Shown piece after piece: positions 54,604-62,816 of a stretch of 64,000 nt of DNA. The stretch is from Streptomyces sp. NBC_01232. GTDB taxonomy: Bacteria; Actinomycetota; Actinomycetes; Streptomycetales; Streptomycetaceae. The number at the start of each line of letters is the position of its first letter. Positions within the stretch are counted from its first letter, which is position 1. Under the pieces are notes generated by a model. The model was not told the DNA's origin. It worked only from the letters and a program-made list of their open reading frames with translations, and did no database searches. The translations under genes and the position numbers were made by a program. The stretch lies in contig NZ_CP108518.1 of the NCBI RefSeq assembly GCF_035989885.1, positions 1,054,001 to 1,118,000 on the forward strand. The letters run 5' to 3'.

Positions 54604-54642
54604 ATCCCCGTATCACCTCGCGTACCAGCTCACCTCGGCGTG

Positions 54643-54816
54643 TCAGTGCTTCAGTGCGTCTTTGGCCTTCTGGGCTGCCTGCTTCGCGTCACCCATCATC
54701 TGCTCCCGTTGCCCCTTGGCCTCCAGGCTCTCGTTCCCCACTGCCTTGCCCGTGGTTTCCTTCACCTTGCCCTTGGTCGTCTTGGCAACGTTCTTGGCCT
54801 TCTTACCTGCGCCCAT
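54643..54816 (-). CDS. CsbD-family stress protein, copy 1
   Basis: A 57-aa hydrophilic protein: MGAGKKAKNVAKTTKGKVKETTGKAVGN, then LEAKGQREQMMGDAKQAAQKAKDALKH. CsbD proteins are general-stress proteins of unknown mechanism. ATG 54816 is used because GGGAGGTGAG precedes it. Another copy is at 60283-60453. Confidence 0.9.
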   Translation of the reverse strand: MGAGKKAKNVAKTTKGKVKETTGKAVGNESLEAKGQREQMMGDAKQAAQKAKDALKH

Positions 54817-55031
54817 TTCTCTCACCTCCCGGCCGCTCGCGCTTGGCAGTACAAGCCTGCTCAGCTCCTACCCCCCGCGAGAACAGATAGGCATTTCGTG
54901 GTATCCGGGACAAAAGGGGGACGATGCGGCGGCTGCACGGCCCGGCCAGGTGCCCGCCGGTTCCTCTGATGTCCGGTGACAGCCCAACGCACTCCGCTGT
55001 CAGCTCGCGCTCTCGACCGCGGGCAGGGCCC

Positions 55032-55634
55032 CTATTCGGCACGGTGGGGTTTGTGCGGGGTCAACCGCAGGTGCGCCTTTGCAGGCAGGGTCCGGCCCGT
55101 GGACCGGCGGGCACGTTCCAGCGGCCCGTCGCGCAGCGCCTGCATGACGGGGCCGGGCTCAGCGTCGGGCGTGAGGGTGATGGCGATATAGGCTTCGGGA
55201 TGACTCGACGAGCCGTCCATCCGTGCGCGGGCCTGGTGAACACCGGGCAGGTGCTGGGTGTCGGCGGCCAGAGCGTCGCCGAGGGCGCCCTCGCTCAGTT
55301 CCACTCCGTCCACGGCGTGGGCTCCTCCCACGGACAGGGCGCCGGGGTGAGTGCGGCGCAGCTGCGCCAGCAGCCACCACACGGCGAGCAGGGTGACGAT
55401 GGCCAAGGCGGCGATGGCTACGGGCCACCACCATCCTTCGTCTGTCCAACGGGTGCGGTCGGCGTCGGCGAGCAGGATGTCGTCGGGAGTGGTCAGGGGC
55501 CACCCGTCGGGTGGTGTCAGTGACCCGCGTCGGTACAGGTCGAAGCCGCCCGCAAGGATCATGAGGCCTACGCCGAGCAGGACAATGCCTGCCAGGGCCA
55601 GCAGAACTCGGTTGACTGCGGATTTTCTCTTCAT
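55032..55634 (-). CDS. amaP: AmaP-like membrane anchor of Asp23 proteins
   Basis: A 200-aa protein with two transmembrane helices (about 8-28 and 68-90) and a soluble C-terminal Asp23-like domain (HLPGVHQARARMDGSSSHPEAYIAITLTPDA). AmaP anchors Asp23 at the membrane in Firmicutes, and actinobacterial homologues sit with Asp23 genes as here. Last gene of the operon 57488 to 55032. Confidence 0.88.
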   Translation of the reverse strand: MKRKSAVNRVLLALAGIVLLGVGLMILAGGFDLYRRGSLTPPDGWPLTTPDDILLADADRTRWTDEGWWWPVAIAALAIVTLLAVWWLLAQLRRTHPGALSVGGAHAVDGVELSEGALGDALAADTQHLPGVHQARARMDGSSSHPEAYIAITLTPDAEPGPVMQALRDGPLERARRSTGRTLPAKAHLRLTPHKPHRAE

Positions 55635-55681
55635 CGGATCCCCTTCTGCCTTCCGCTCGGCGGCGGACAGCCCAGGCGTGA

Positions 55682-56329
55682 CTACTTGCGACGCGGGCGC
55701 ACCCGGACGTCGAGCGACGGAGGGCGTGCGAGGGCGAGTCGGTCGAGGGCCTCCTGCAAAGCGGCCAGAAGATCGGCCTTGACGTCGGCGGGGGCGCGGA
55801 ATCGCACATCCGCGCGCGCCTTGACACGGTGCTGGAAGATCCGGACCTTGGCAGCGCTGACCCCGGGGACGCGCATCGCGGCGTCCCGCAGCTTCAGTTC
55901 CGCGGCCTCGCGGTCCAGTACGGCGCGCATCTCCGCGTCGGGAGTCTCAAGGGGCAGCTGGTGGCGAAGTCCCGGGCTCAGGGCCAGGATGATCAGCCAG
56001 AGGCCGATAACGGCGATGACGGCGGCCCCGATCTGCAGCGCTGGGTCATCCAGCGGGCGGGCAGCCAGTTCGTCGGCCAGGCGTATGCGCCAGCCTGCGG
56101 CAACCTGGCCTGCACGGACCCTGATGACGTCGAACAGGAGGGTTCCCGCCGCGACCGCGATGATCAGGGCTGTGAGCGCCGCGGGTATGCGGCGCGAGGA
56201 CCAGGGGCGCCGAGCAGCCGAGCGTGGTCCGGCCGGAGGCCGCTCGTCCAGCAGCCCCACCGTGCGGGGGGTGGCCTCGTCCGTCGCGGTGGGCTCCTTC
56301 TCGGCCAGGGGGTCTTGCTCGCGTTCCAT
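55682..56329 (-). CDS. DUF6286 membrane protein
   Basis: A 215-aa protein: hydrophilic N-terminus (about 50 residues), two transmembrane helices (about 50-70 and 98-118) and a C-terminal alkaline-shock-like domain (LRDAAMRVPGVSAAKVRIFQHRVKARADVRFRAP). This is the DUF6286 family, generally next to AmaP and Asp23 genes. ATG 56329 with GGAGAGCC upstream. Confidence 0.85.
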   Translation of the reverse strand: MEREQDPLAEKEPTATDEATPRTVGLLDERPPAGPRSAARRPWSSRRIPAALTALIIAVAAGTLLFDVIRVRAGQVAAGWRIRLADELAARPLDDPALQIGAAVIAVIGLWLIILALSPGLRHQLPLETPDAEMRAVLDREAAELKLRDAAMRVPGVSAAKVRIFQHRVKARADVRFRAPADVKADLLAALQEALDRLALARPPSLDVRVRPRRK

Positions 56330-56364
56330 GCCGGCTCTCCTTCCCGGTGGGAATGCGGTCCGGT

Positions 56365-56769
56365 TCACTGCACGCGGCGGCGCTCCAGGCCGTCGGCGGG
56401 AATCAGGTGCTCGATGGCAAGGGTGACTTCCGTGACGCGCATACCGGTCAAGTGAGCCACCCGCTCACTGACGTATTCCTGTACCCGCAGGGAGACGCCG
56501 GCGAGGTCCACCGGGTAGGGCAGGTCCAGAGTCAGCCCCAGCCGGGCCGTGCCGCTGCCGACGGTGACCGTGGCGCGCGGACCGGCCAGTTTCGCCTGAG
56601 CGCCCGAGGTGTCCGTCTCCGTGGCCAGTGCCTCTTTCGCGGCGCGGGCCGCGATGCGGGCGACCACCTTGTCCGGGATCACCGTGGCCCCGCGTTCGGC
56701 CGCCGGCAGCGCCATCCGCGTGGGAGGTGCTGCACCACCCTGCGGCGCAGCCTCAGGTTGCGGGGTCAC
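56365..56769 (-). CDS. Asp23/Gls24-family protein A
   Basis: A 134-aa soluble Asp23/Gls24 (alkaline shock) protein. The core starts at VIPDKVVARIAARAAKEAL and continues with RLGLTLDLPYPVDLAGVSLRVQEYVSERVAHLTGMRVTEVTLAIEHLI. Asp23 proteins line the membrane and are induced by envelope stress. A start overlap of four bases with the small membrane gene upstream. Confidence 0.9.
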   Translation of the reverse strand: MTPQPEAAPQGGAAPPTRMALPAAERGATVIPDKVVARIAARAAKEALATETDTSGAQAKLAGPRATVTVGSGTARLGLTLDLPYPVDLAGVSLRVQEYVSERVAHLTGMRVTEVTLAIEHLIPADGLERRRVQ

Positions 56770-56945
56770 TGCCGGTTCCGGGAACGCGTGAAGTCGGACA
56801 GGTCCAGGTCACCTTGCAAAATGCGGCCGATGATCAGACCCACCAGGCCCAGGAACGCCACGAGCAGGAACGCCCAGAAGCCGCCGAAGAATGCGGCGAA
56901 GCCCAGGGCCATGCCGGCAATCAGCCCCACGGTTGCTGCGCTCAT
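56766..56945 (-). CDS. Small membrane protein (DUF2273-like)
   Basis: A 59-aa protein with two transmembrane helices separated by a short Gly-rich turn (VGLIAGMALGFAAFFGGFWAFLLVAFLGLVGLIIGRILQG) and a basic tail. ATG 56945 has AGGTGAG upstream. DUF2273-type proteins accompany Asp23/AmaP genes in many bacteria. Confidence 0.85.
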   Translation of the reverse strand: MSAATVGLIAGMALGFAAFFGGFWAFLLVAFLGLVGLIIGRILQGDLDLSDFTRSRNRQ

Positions 56946-57008
56946 TTCACTCACCTGAATTTCACATCGGTTGTTTCGCGGCCCGCTGAGTCCGGGGGCT
57001 GCGAGGAG

Positions 57009-57488
57009 TCACTGCACACGTCCCTCGCCTACGTCCTCGTCCTCCTCGTCGGGCAGGTGGACGTCGTCGACGGCGATGTTCACCTCGACGACCTCAAGGC
57101 CAGTCATGCGTTCGACAGCGGTGATGACGCTGGTGCGTACTTCTGCGGCGATGTCCACGATGGCTACGCCGTACTCCACGACCACGTCGAGATCGACGGC
57201 GGCCTGCCGTTCGCCCACCTCGACCTTCACGCCGCGGCTCACGCTGGGACGGCCGCCGGGGACCTTGTCGGTGACCGCCCCGAGCGTGCGGGCCATGCCG
57301 GAGCCGAGGCTGTGGATGCCCGGCACCTCGCGGGTGGCCATTCCCGCGATCTTCTCGACCACGCTGTCCGCGATGGTCGTCCGGCCCCGCGACTCGGGCG
57401 CGGTTCCGGCGCCGGTGGGGCCCGTGAGGGTCCTGCCCGCAGGACGGGATTCGCCTCCGCCTGAGGTGGGGTTGATGGTGTCCGACAT
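57009..57488 (-). CDS. Asp23/Gls24-family protein B
   Basis: A 159-aa Asp23 protein. A disordered N-terminus (about 50 residues) precedes VVEKIAGMATREVPGIHSLGSGM, VEVGERQAAVDLDVVVEYGVAIVDIAAEVRTSVITAVERMTGLEVVEVNIAVDDVHLP. First gene of the Asp23-AmaP operon. ATG 57488 with GGGGAGG. The 5' leader carries a short GC hairpin at 57514-57532. Confidence 0.9.
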   Translation of the reverse strand: MSDTINPTSGGGESRPAGRTLTGPTGAGTAPESRGRTTIADSVVEKIAGMATREVPGIHSLGSGMARTLGAVTDKVPGGRPSVSRGVKVEVGERQAAVDLDVVVEYGVAIVDIAAEVRTSVITAVERMTGLEVVEVNIAVDDVHLPDEEDEDVGEGRVQ

Positions 57489-57513
57489 GAGGACCTCCCC
57501 AGGGTGGATGTCC

Positions 57514-57532
57514 GGGCGCCGTTGCGGCGCCC
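57514..57532 (-). promoter_or_regulatory. Leader hairpin of the Asp23 operon
   Basis: GGGCGCCG / CGGCGCCC with a three-base loop lies about 30 bases upstream of the ATG at 57488. It is close enough to influence the SD or act as an attenuator, but could be chance. Confidence 0.4.
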
Positions 57533-57652
57533 TCATGCTTAGGACACCTCGCGTGGACATTCCTCACGCGGCTCGCACGGGGCGGCCCGCCTACCATCGA
57601 GAAGTAGGTACCCAGGCCGCAACGAGCGTCTTCGGCAGGAAGCGAGCGGCGG

Positions 57653-58297
57653 ATGCGCAACCGGACCGCCCCCTCCCCCCAGCGTGGCGCAAAGCGCCCC
57701 CCACGATCGGCAGCGCTGCCGATCGCAGGCGTCGCCGCCGAGCAGGACGCTGTCGGCGCACTGGACGACAGCGTGCTGGCCATACGAGCATCGGAAGGTG
57801 ACGAAGACGCCTTCGCCGTGCTGGTCCGTCGGCACAGCAGCCGCCTGCTCGCCCTCGCCCAGCATCTGCTCGGCAACCGGGCGGACGCAGAGGACGCGGT
57901 CCAAGACGCCTTCATCAGCGCTTGGCGGCGGCTGCCGGAATTCCGGCACAGCGCCTCGTTCAGCACCTGGATGTATCGCATCGTGACGAACCGCTGCCTC
58001 AACGCTCTGCGCCGCCGGCCCCATCCGTTGCCCCTGGACACCGTCCCCGAACCCGCTGCCGCGGATGCGAACAGCTCACCACCCAAGGTGGCCGAGACGG
58101 ACGCGGCGACGGCAGCCCTGACCCAAGCGCTCCTGGCACTGGGCCCCGAGCTCCGGGTGTGCTGGGTGCTGCGGGAACTGCACGGCCTGCACTACGAAGA
58201 GATCGCCCACGTGGTGGGCAGCAGTGAACAAACAGTGCGCGGCAGACTCTTTCGCGCACGACGCGCTCTGATGGAGGCGATGCGCCCATGGCGCTAG
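57653..58297 (+). CDS. ECF-type RNA polymerase sigma factor
   Basis: A 214-aa ECF sigma factor. Region 2 is LVRRHSSRLLALAQHLLGNRADAEDAVQDAFISAWRRLPEF ... FSTWMYRIVTNRCLNALRRR; region 4 is LTQALLALGPELRVCWVLRELHGLHYEEIAHVVGSSEQTVRGRLFRARRAL. It recognises promoters for a small regulon. It overlaps the next gene by ten bases, and that gene encodes a protein with an anti-sigma-type zinc motif. ATG 57653. The N-terminus has ~35 extra basic residues before region 2. Confidence 0.93.
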   Translation: MRNRTAPSPQRGAKRPPRSAALPIAGVAAEQDAVGALDDSVLAIRASEGDEDAFAVLVRRHSSRLLALAQHLLGNRADAEDAVQDAFISAWRRLPEFRHSASFSTWMYRIVTNRCLNALRRRPHPLPLDTVPEPAAADANSSPPKVAETDAATAALTQALLALGPELRVCWVLRELHGLHYEEIAHVVGSSEQTVRGRLFRARRALMEAMRPWR

Positions 58298-58959
58298 ACG
58301 ACCCGCACCCGACCTCCGGCGACGAGCCCGCAGGCGCGAGGGCCGAAGCGCCGCTGCATTCCAACGCGGAACTGCTGGCGGGTGCGGAACTCCTGCCCTG
58401 CGGACGCCCCCTCGGCCGTGCCTGGCAACAGGCCCGCAGCGCGGCCGGCACCTCGGACCCGCACAGCAGCCGCTGTCCCCACTGCCGGGAGGCCATCGAA
58501 GGGCTGACAGCCCTGGACCGGGCAACTCGTGCTCTGCGCGCCGAGGAACAACCCGACGGTCACAGCCTCACCACCCGGGTCATCAACGCAGTCCGCAGCG
58601 AGGTACGGCTCGGCACCATGCTGCTGCTCGACGACCCCGATCACGACCTGCGCATCGCCGAGAGCGCGGCCGCAAGAGTGCTGCGCCGGGCCGCCGACAC
58701 CGTCCCCGGCATCCGTGCCGCCAGCTGCCGCGTGAACGCGGCGAAGGACGACCACGCCGTCCATGTCGTCGTCATTACGGTGGCAGCCACACTCGACCAG
58801 CCGCTGCGAGTGCGAGCCGAGGCAGTACGCCAAGCCGTCCTCCACGCGGCCGAACACGTCCTCGGCCTTGCCGTCACCACCGTCGACGTGGAAGTCAGCG
58901 CAGCACTGGGACACCCCCGCGTACCTGGTGACGAGCAGTCCGAACTGAGTGAACTATGA
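58288..58959 (+). CDS. ZAS-motif protein with Asp23-like domain; candidate anti-sigma
   Basis: A 223-aa protein. Residues about 30-75 hold C38 and an H59-x3-C63-x2-C66 motif (SRCPHC), the zinc anti-sigma (ZAS) pattern. From about residue 95 an Asp23/Gls24-like domain follows (SEVRLGTMLLLDDPDHDLRIAESAAARVLRRAADTVPGIRAAS ... VVVITVAATLDQPLRVRAEAVRQAVLHAAEHVLG). No transmembrane helix. It overlaps the sigma gene by ten bases and the next Asp23-like gene by four. Such coupling is normal for sigma and anti-sigma pairs. The Asp23 part may sense envelope stress. Confidence 0.8.
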   Translation: MALDDPHPTSGDEPAGARAEAPLHSNAELLAGAELLPCGRPLGRAWQQARSAAGTSDPHSSRCPHCREAIEGLTALDRATRALRAEEQPDGHSLTTRVINAVRSEVRLGTMLLLDDPDHDLRIAESAAARVLRRAADTVPGIRAASCRVNAAKDDHAVHVVVITVAATLDQPLRVRAEAVRQAVLHAAEHVLGLAVTTVDVEVSAALGHPRVPGDEQSELSEL

Positions 58960-59318
58960 ACGTCTCCCGCTACGAGAACATCCACCGAGCGGCAGCCCGG
59001 GCCGCCCTCGACGTTCCCGGCGTAGTCGCCCTCCAGCCCGCGCTCGCCGACCGGCTGGCAGTCGCGGCCTCCCGCGTGTACGAAGCCGTGGCCGCAGGTA
59101 CCACCGGGCGCCAGCAGGCGGCAGGCGTCCACTGCGAACTCACCCCGGTCGGGGCTTGGCACGTGGAGGTGCGCTGCATCCTGGACAAGGACCACCGCGT
59201 CGTCGACGTCGCCCGCCGGGTCCGCGAAAGCGTGCGGGCGGCCGTCACCTCCTGCCTGGCCCAGCACGGCGGGGCGGCGCCCGTCACCGTCGTGGTCACC
59301 GTCACCCGCACCGTGTAG
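58956..59318 (+). CDS. Asp23-like protein C
   Basis: A 120-aa protein with HRAAARAALDVPGVVALQP at the start and VRCILDKDHRVVDVARRVRESVRAAVTSCLAQHGG, ending VTVVVTVTRTV. It fits the Asp23/Gls24-like pattern. Overlaps the preceding gene by four bases. Third gene of the sigma-factor operon. Confidence 0.8.
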   Translation: MNVSRYENIHRAAARAALDVPGVVALQPALADRLAVAASRVYEAVAAGTTGRQQAAGVHCELTPVGAWHVEVRCILDKDHRVVDVARRVRESVRAAVTSCLAQHGGAAPVTVVVTVTRTV

Positions 59319-59584
59319 CCCGCCGGACATGTCATCCGCTGGGTTTCGCCTACGCACGCTGCGGGTCGACGGCCTGGCCGCTTTGGCCCTGCGGTCGCCG
59401 GCACCCTGTTCGGCCCGGCCCGCGCGCACCTATGGATATATCTCGACGTTTTCGGCAATGTGAAGTGTTCTCGTTGTTTGAAACCGGGTAGGTGGCACAC
59501 ATGGACTTAAAGATGACTCTCCCATTGATTCGAAATGATCCTGCCGACGAAGAGAGCGCCGGACCGTAGCTGCGGGAGGCAAGC
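59319..59584. other. AT-rich gap behind the sigma operon
   Basis: Contains the most AT-rich stretch in the window (about 59425-59545). Nothing coding seen. It may hold promoters for the next gene. Confidence 0.4.
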
Positions 59585-59980
59585 GTGAAGTTCACCCCGG
59601 GGCGGCACGGACATAAATGGAGACGGCGTTGGGCGCTTGTTCGCTGGATGCGACGACCTCTCGTGGGGCGGATCCTCTTGCGACTGACAGCATGGGGTGT
59701 GCGAATGACGGTGTGGGCCGCTCGGCGGGCGCTGCGCCGCAAGGTGAAGCGCGTCCTGCACGGGTTACCGACGCCCGTGACGCCCTCGGGCGTGGATGCC
59801 GACTTCGATTGCGGCAGCAGGCTGGCAGCAACCCCTCACAGCGCGGACCTCACCCGCGGTTCGTACCGAGGTCAGCCGTGTGTGCGGACGGGGCAACGAA
59901 GGAAACGGCTTCTCCCGCTCGCGCAGGGAAGCCGTTTCGCATATCAAAGGGACCAGCGTCCGGTTGCCGTTTCCTGCTAG
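59585..59980 (+). CDS. Basic hypothetical ORF, doubtful
   Basis: A 131-aa ORF with an Arg/Trp-rich start (KFTPGRHGHKWRRRWALVRWMRRP) and a possible amphipathic helix to about residue 60. The rest has no coding signal and runs over the hairpin at 59902-59938, so the true product, if any, may be shorter. ATG 59585 follows GAGGCAAGC. Confidence 0.3.
   Translation: MKFTPGRHGHKWRRRWALVRWMRRPLVGRILLRLTAWGVRMTVWAARRALRRKVKRVLHGLPTPVTPSGVDADFDCGSRLAATPHSADLTRGSYRGQPCVRTGQRRKRLLPLAQGSRFAYQRDQRPVAVSC
59902..59938. terminator. Hairpin terminator near GlsB gene
   Basis: Arms GAAACGGCTT and AAGCCGTTTC with CCC/GGG extension and a short bulge pair around a small loop. It ends about 40 bases beyond the stop of the minus-strand GlsB gene at 59977. 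Confidence 0.7.
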
Positions 59981-60240
59981 TGCCTAGCACGCTTGAAGAG
60001 GCGGAAGACGCCGAGGAGGATGAGGGAGCCGACGATGGCGGCGACCCACGTCGAGATCTCGAAGAAGCCGTCGATGGAGTCAACTCCGAAAATCACCTTA
60101 CCGAGCCATCCACCGAGCAGGCCGCCCGCAATGCCTATCAATATGGTGATGATTATACCGCCGGGGTCCTTCCCGGGCATCAGCATTTTGGCGATGATGC
60201 CCGCGAACAGCCCGATGAGAATCCAAGCAATTATGCCCAT
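59977..60240 (-). CDS. GlsB/YeaQ/YmgE-family membrane protein
   Basis: An 87-aa protein with three hydrophobic segments and the family's Gly-rich pattern (GIIAWILIGLFAGIIAKML, GIAGGLLGGWLGKVIFG). Associated with stress responses, mechanism unknown. ATG 60240 is chosen because AGGAAGG precedes it; the upstream GTG reading adds only MRQEGI. Confidence 0.92.
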   Translation of the reverse strand: MGIIAWILIGLFAGIIAKMLMPGKDPGGIIITILIGIAGGLLGGWLGKVIFGVDSIDGFFEISTWVAAIVGSLILLGVFRLFKRARH

Positions 60241-60282
60241 GATTCCTTCCTGTCTCATCCAATGACCAAGGATCCGACGCCG

Positions 60283-60453
60283 TCAACTCAGCACGTCCTT
60301 GCCCTTCTCCTTGACGCGCCGGGCATTGCCCCGGGCTTCCAGAGCGGCGCCTTTGGCGGCCAGTGTCTCCTTGCCCATGGCGTGGGCCGCTTTCTTCACA
60401 GCCCTTCCCGCAACTCGTTCCATCTCAGCCTTTGCTTTCTCACCAGCGCCCAT
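60283..60453 (-). CDS. CsbD-family stress protein, copy 2
   Basis: A 56-aa protein not previously listed: MGAGEKAKAEMERVAGRAVKKAAHAMG, then ETLAAKGAALEARGNARRVKEKGKD, ending VLS. It matches CsbD-type proteins and the copy at 54643-54816. ATG 60453 has GGGGA upstream; it is 42 bases upstream of the GlsB gene on the same strand and is likely in one operon with it. Confidence 0.85.
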   Translation of the reverse strand: MGAGEKAKAEMERVAGRAVKKAAHAMGKETLAAKGAALEARGNARRVKEKGKDVLS

Positions 60454-60699
60454 ATCGTCCCCTTAAACGTCTTACGCTATGCATATGTCCGCACCCACGG
60501 CTCCCAAACGATTCACGCGAACCCGTTCTCGACGGCCTCTCTGAAGTCAGCACGAGGTCAGCAAGGGGACGGCATCAGTACCGCCGGAACCCGCTTTCGA
60601 GCGCCAGGGGCCGCTCAGATCATCAGTAGGCATCAGGGCCTTCTGACCTGCGAAAACATTGCTCAGAGAGTCACTTGTCAACCTCGCTGGGAGATACGC

Positions 60700-61704
60700 A
60701 TGAGGATGCTGATCAACAGTCCGCAGACCGTGGTCGCCGACGCCCTGCGGGGGATGGCGGCCGCCCATCCCGAGCTGGACGTCGATGTGGAGCGGCGGGT
60801 CGTCGTACGGCGGGACGCGCGGGGCGGCGGCCGGGTCGGGGTGGTGTCCGGGGGCGGTTCCGGGCACGAGCCGCTGCACGCCGGGTTCGTGGGGTACGGG
60901 ATGCTGTCGGCCTCGTGCCCGGGTGAGGTGTTCACCTCGCCGGTGCCCGACCAGATGGTGCGGGCAGCGGCGGCCGTGGACTCCGGCCGGGGAGTGCTCT
61001 TCGTCGTCAAGAACTACACCGGGGACGTGCTGAACTTCGAGATGGCCGCCGAGCTCGCCGAGGAGGACGGCCTGCGGATCGAGCGCGTCCTGGTCGACGA
61101 CGACGTCGCCGTGACCGACAGCCTGTACACCGCAGGGCGGCGCGGCACGGGGGCCACTCTCTTCGTCGAGAAGATCGCCGGGGCGGCCGCCGAGGAGGGG
61201 GCGCCGCTGGAGCGGGTCGCCGCGCTCGCCCGCCGCGTGAACGAGTCCTCGCGGAGTTTCGGAGTGGCGCTGAGCGCCTGCACCACTCCCGCCAAGGGCA
61301 GCCCGACCTTCGACCTTCCGGACGGGGAGCTGGAGTTGGGCGTCGGCATCCACGGCGAGCCGGGCCGGGAGCGGCGCCCGATGCTGTCGGCCCGGGAGAT
61401 CGCGGAGGTCTCGGTGGGCGTCGTGCTGGAGGAGCTGGCGCAGGTCGGTCCGGCCGACGGGCCGGTGCTCGCGCTGGTCAACGGGATGGGTGCGACGCCC
61501 CTTCTGGAGCTGTACGGGTTCCACGCGGAGGTCGCCCGGGTGCTGGCCGGGCGGGGTGTGCCGGTGGCGCGGGCGCTCGTCGGAAACTACGTCACCTCGC
61601 TGGACATGGCGGGGTGTTCGGTGACCCTGTGCCGGGCCGACGAGGAGCTGCTGCGGCTGTGGGACGCGCCCGTGCAGACGGCGGCGCTGCGCTGGGGCCG
61701 CTGA
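60700..61704 (+). CDS. dhaK: Dihydroxyacetone kinase subunit DhaK
   Basis: A 334-aa subunit that binds dihydroxyacetone covalently through its active-site His in GIHGEPG (H218, the same number as in E. coli DhaK). The conserved GGGSGHEPLHAGFVGYGML at about 45-63 and the ATPLLELYGFH segment are complete. Phosphate comes from DhaL and DhaM. ATG 60700 with GGGAGA upstream. First gene of the dhaKLM operon. A much longer open frame upstream is non-coding. Confidence 0.93.
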   Translation: MRMLINSPQTVVADALRGMAAAHPELDVDVERRVVVRRDARGGGRVGVVSGGGSGHEPLHAGFVGYGMLSASCPGEVFTSPVPDQMVRAAAAVDSGRGVLFVVKNYTGDVLNFEMAAELAEEDGLRIERVLVDDDVAVTDSLYTAGRRGTGATLFVEKIAGAAAEEGAPLERVAALARRVNESSRSFGVALSACTTPAKGSPTFDLPDGELELGVGIHGEPGRERRPMLSAREIAEVSVGVVLEELAQVGPADGPVLALVNGMGATPLLELYGFHAEVARVLAGRGVPVARALVGNYVTSLDMAGCSVTLCRADEELLRLWDAPVQTAALRWGR

Positions 61705-61757
61705 ACGTATGGTGTCCCGGTGGGACCGGCCGGACAGGTGCGAGGCGAGGAGAACCA

Positions 61758-62369
61758 GTGCGTGACGCAGACTTCTTCCGACGCTGGATGGCGGCTGCCG
61801 CGGCCGCGGTGGAGCGGGAGGCCGACCGGCTGACCGAGCTCGACTCGCCCATCGGTGACGCCGACCACGGAAGCAATCTGCTGCGGGGGTTCACGGCCGT
61901 CGTCGCCGCCCAGGAGGCGGAGCCGGCGGGGGCGCCGGGCGCCGTGCTCCAGCTGGCCGGGAGGACACTGATCTCGACGGTCGGCGGGGCGTCGGGGCCG
62001 CTCTACGGGACGCTGCTGCGGCGCACGGGCAAGGCGCTCGGGGAGTCGGCCGAGGTCTCGGACGCGGAGCTGCGCGCGGCCCTGTCCGAGGGGGTCGGCG
62101 CGGTGGCCCAGCTGGGCGGGGCGGCGCCGGGCGACAAGACGATGCTGGACGCGCTGGTGCCGGGGGTGGCGGCGCTGGCCAGCTCGTACCGGGCGGCCGG
62201 GGCCGCGGCGGAGAACGGGGCGCTGGCGACGGTGCCGATGCTGGCGCGCAAGGGGCGGGCCAGCTATCTGGGCGAGCGGAGCATCGGCCACCAGGATCCG
62301 GGGGCGACCTCGTCGGCCTTGCTGCTGGAGGCGCTGGCGGACGTGGCGGAAGCGGAGGGTGCGCGGTGA
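61758..62369 (+). CDS. dhaL: Dihydroxyacetone kinase subunit DhaL
   Basis: A 203-aa subunit that carries ADP and two Mg ions. The binding motif is GDADHG (residues 33-38), with a Ser/Gly-rich loop ISTVGGASGPLYGTLL and GDKTMLDALVP. GTG 61758 with GAGGAG upstream. It accepts phosphate from DhaM. The stop overlaps the dhaM start by four bases. Confidence 0.92.
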   Translation: MRDADFFRRWMAAAAAAVEREADRLTELDSPIGDADHGSNLLRGFTAVVAAQEAEPAGAPGAVLQLAGRTLISTVGGASGPLYGTLLRRTGKALGESAEVSDAELRAALSEGVGAVAQLGGAAPGDKTMLDALVPGVAALASSYRAAGAAAENGALATVPMLARKGRASYLGERSIGHQDPGATSSALLLEALADVAEAEGAR

Positions 62370-62767
62370 CGGCGCTGGTCGGCATCGTGCTGGTGTCGCA
62401 CAGTGCGCGGGTCGCGGAGGCGGTGGCGGAGCTGGCTCGTGACCTGGCGGCGGGCGGACCCGTGGCCCCGGTGGCCGCGGCGGGCGGGACGGCCGTCGGC
62501 GGGCTCGGCACGAGCACGGAGCGGATCCTCGCGGCCGCCCGGGAGGTGGACCGGGGCGCCGGGGTGGCCCTGCTGGCCGATCTGGGGAGCTCGGTGCTGA
62601 CGGTGAAGGTTTTGCTGATGGAGGACGAACTGCCGCCCGGCTCGCTGCTGCTGGACGCGCCGTTCGTCGAGGGCGCGGTGGCGGCGGCGGTGACCGCCTC
62701 CACGGGAGCCCCGCTGGCGGAGGTCGCGGCGGCCGCCGCGGACGCGTACACGTACCGCAAGACCTGA
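62366..62767 (+). CDS. dhaM: Phosphoryl-carrier subunit DhaM (EIIA-like)
   Basis: A 133-aa protein comprising only the EIIA-mannose-type domain of DhaM: GIVLVSHSARVAEAV with the phospho-His H12, AAAGGTAVGGLGTSTERIL and VALLADLGSSVLTVKVLL. E. coli DhaM also carries HPr and EI domains; the short form, found in Gram-positives, must get phosphate from general HPr. GTG 62366 overlaps dhaL. Confidence 0.92.
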   Translation: MTALVGIVLVSHSARVAEAVAELARDLAAGGPVAPVAAAGGTAVGGLGTSTERILAAAREVDRGAGVALLADLGSSVLTVKVLLMEDELPPGSLLLDAPFVEGAVAAAVTASTGAPLAEVAAAAADAYTYRKT

Positions 62768-62816
62768 CCCCGGGCGGCGGTGGCCGCCCGGTGCCCGGTT
62801 CGTCCCCGGCTCGTTC

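Noticed and set aside
59617..61704. A 695-codon frame containing dhaK
   Set aside because: DhaK starts at 60700. The upstream part runs antisense to the GlsB and CsbD genes and has no DhaK similarity.
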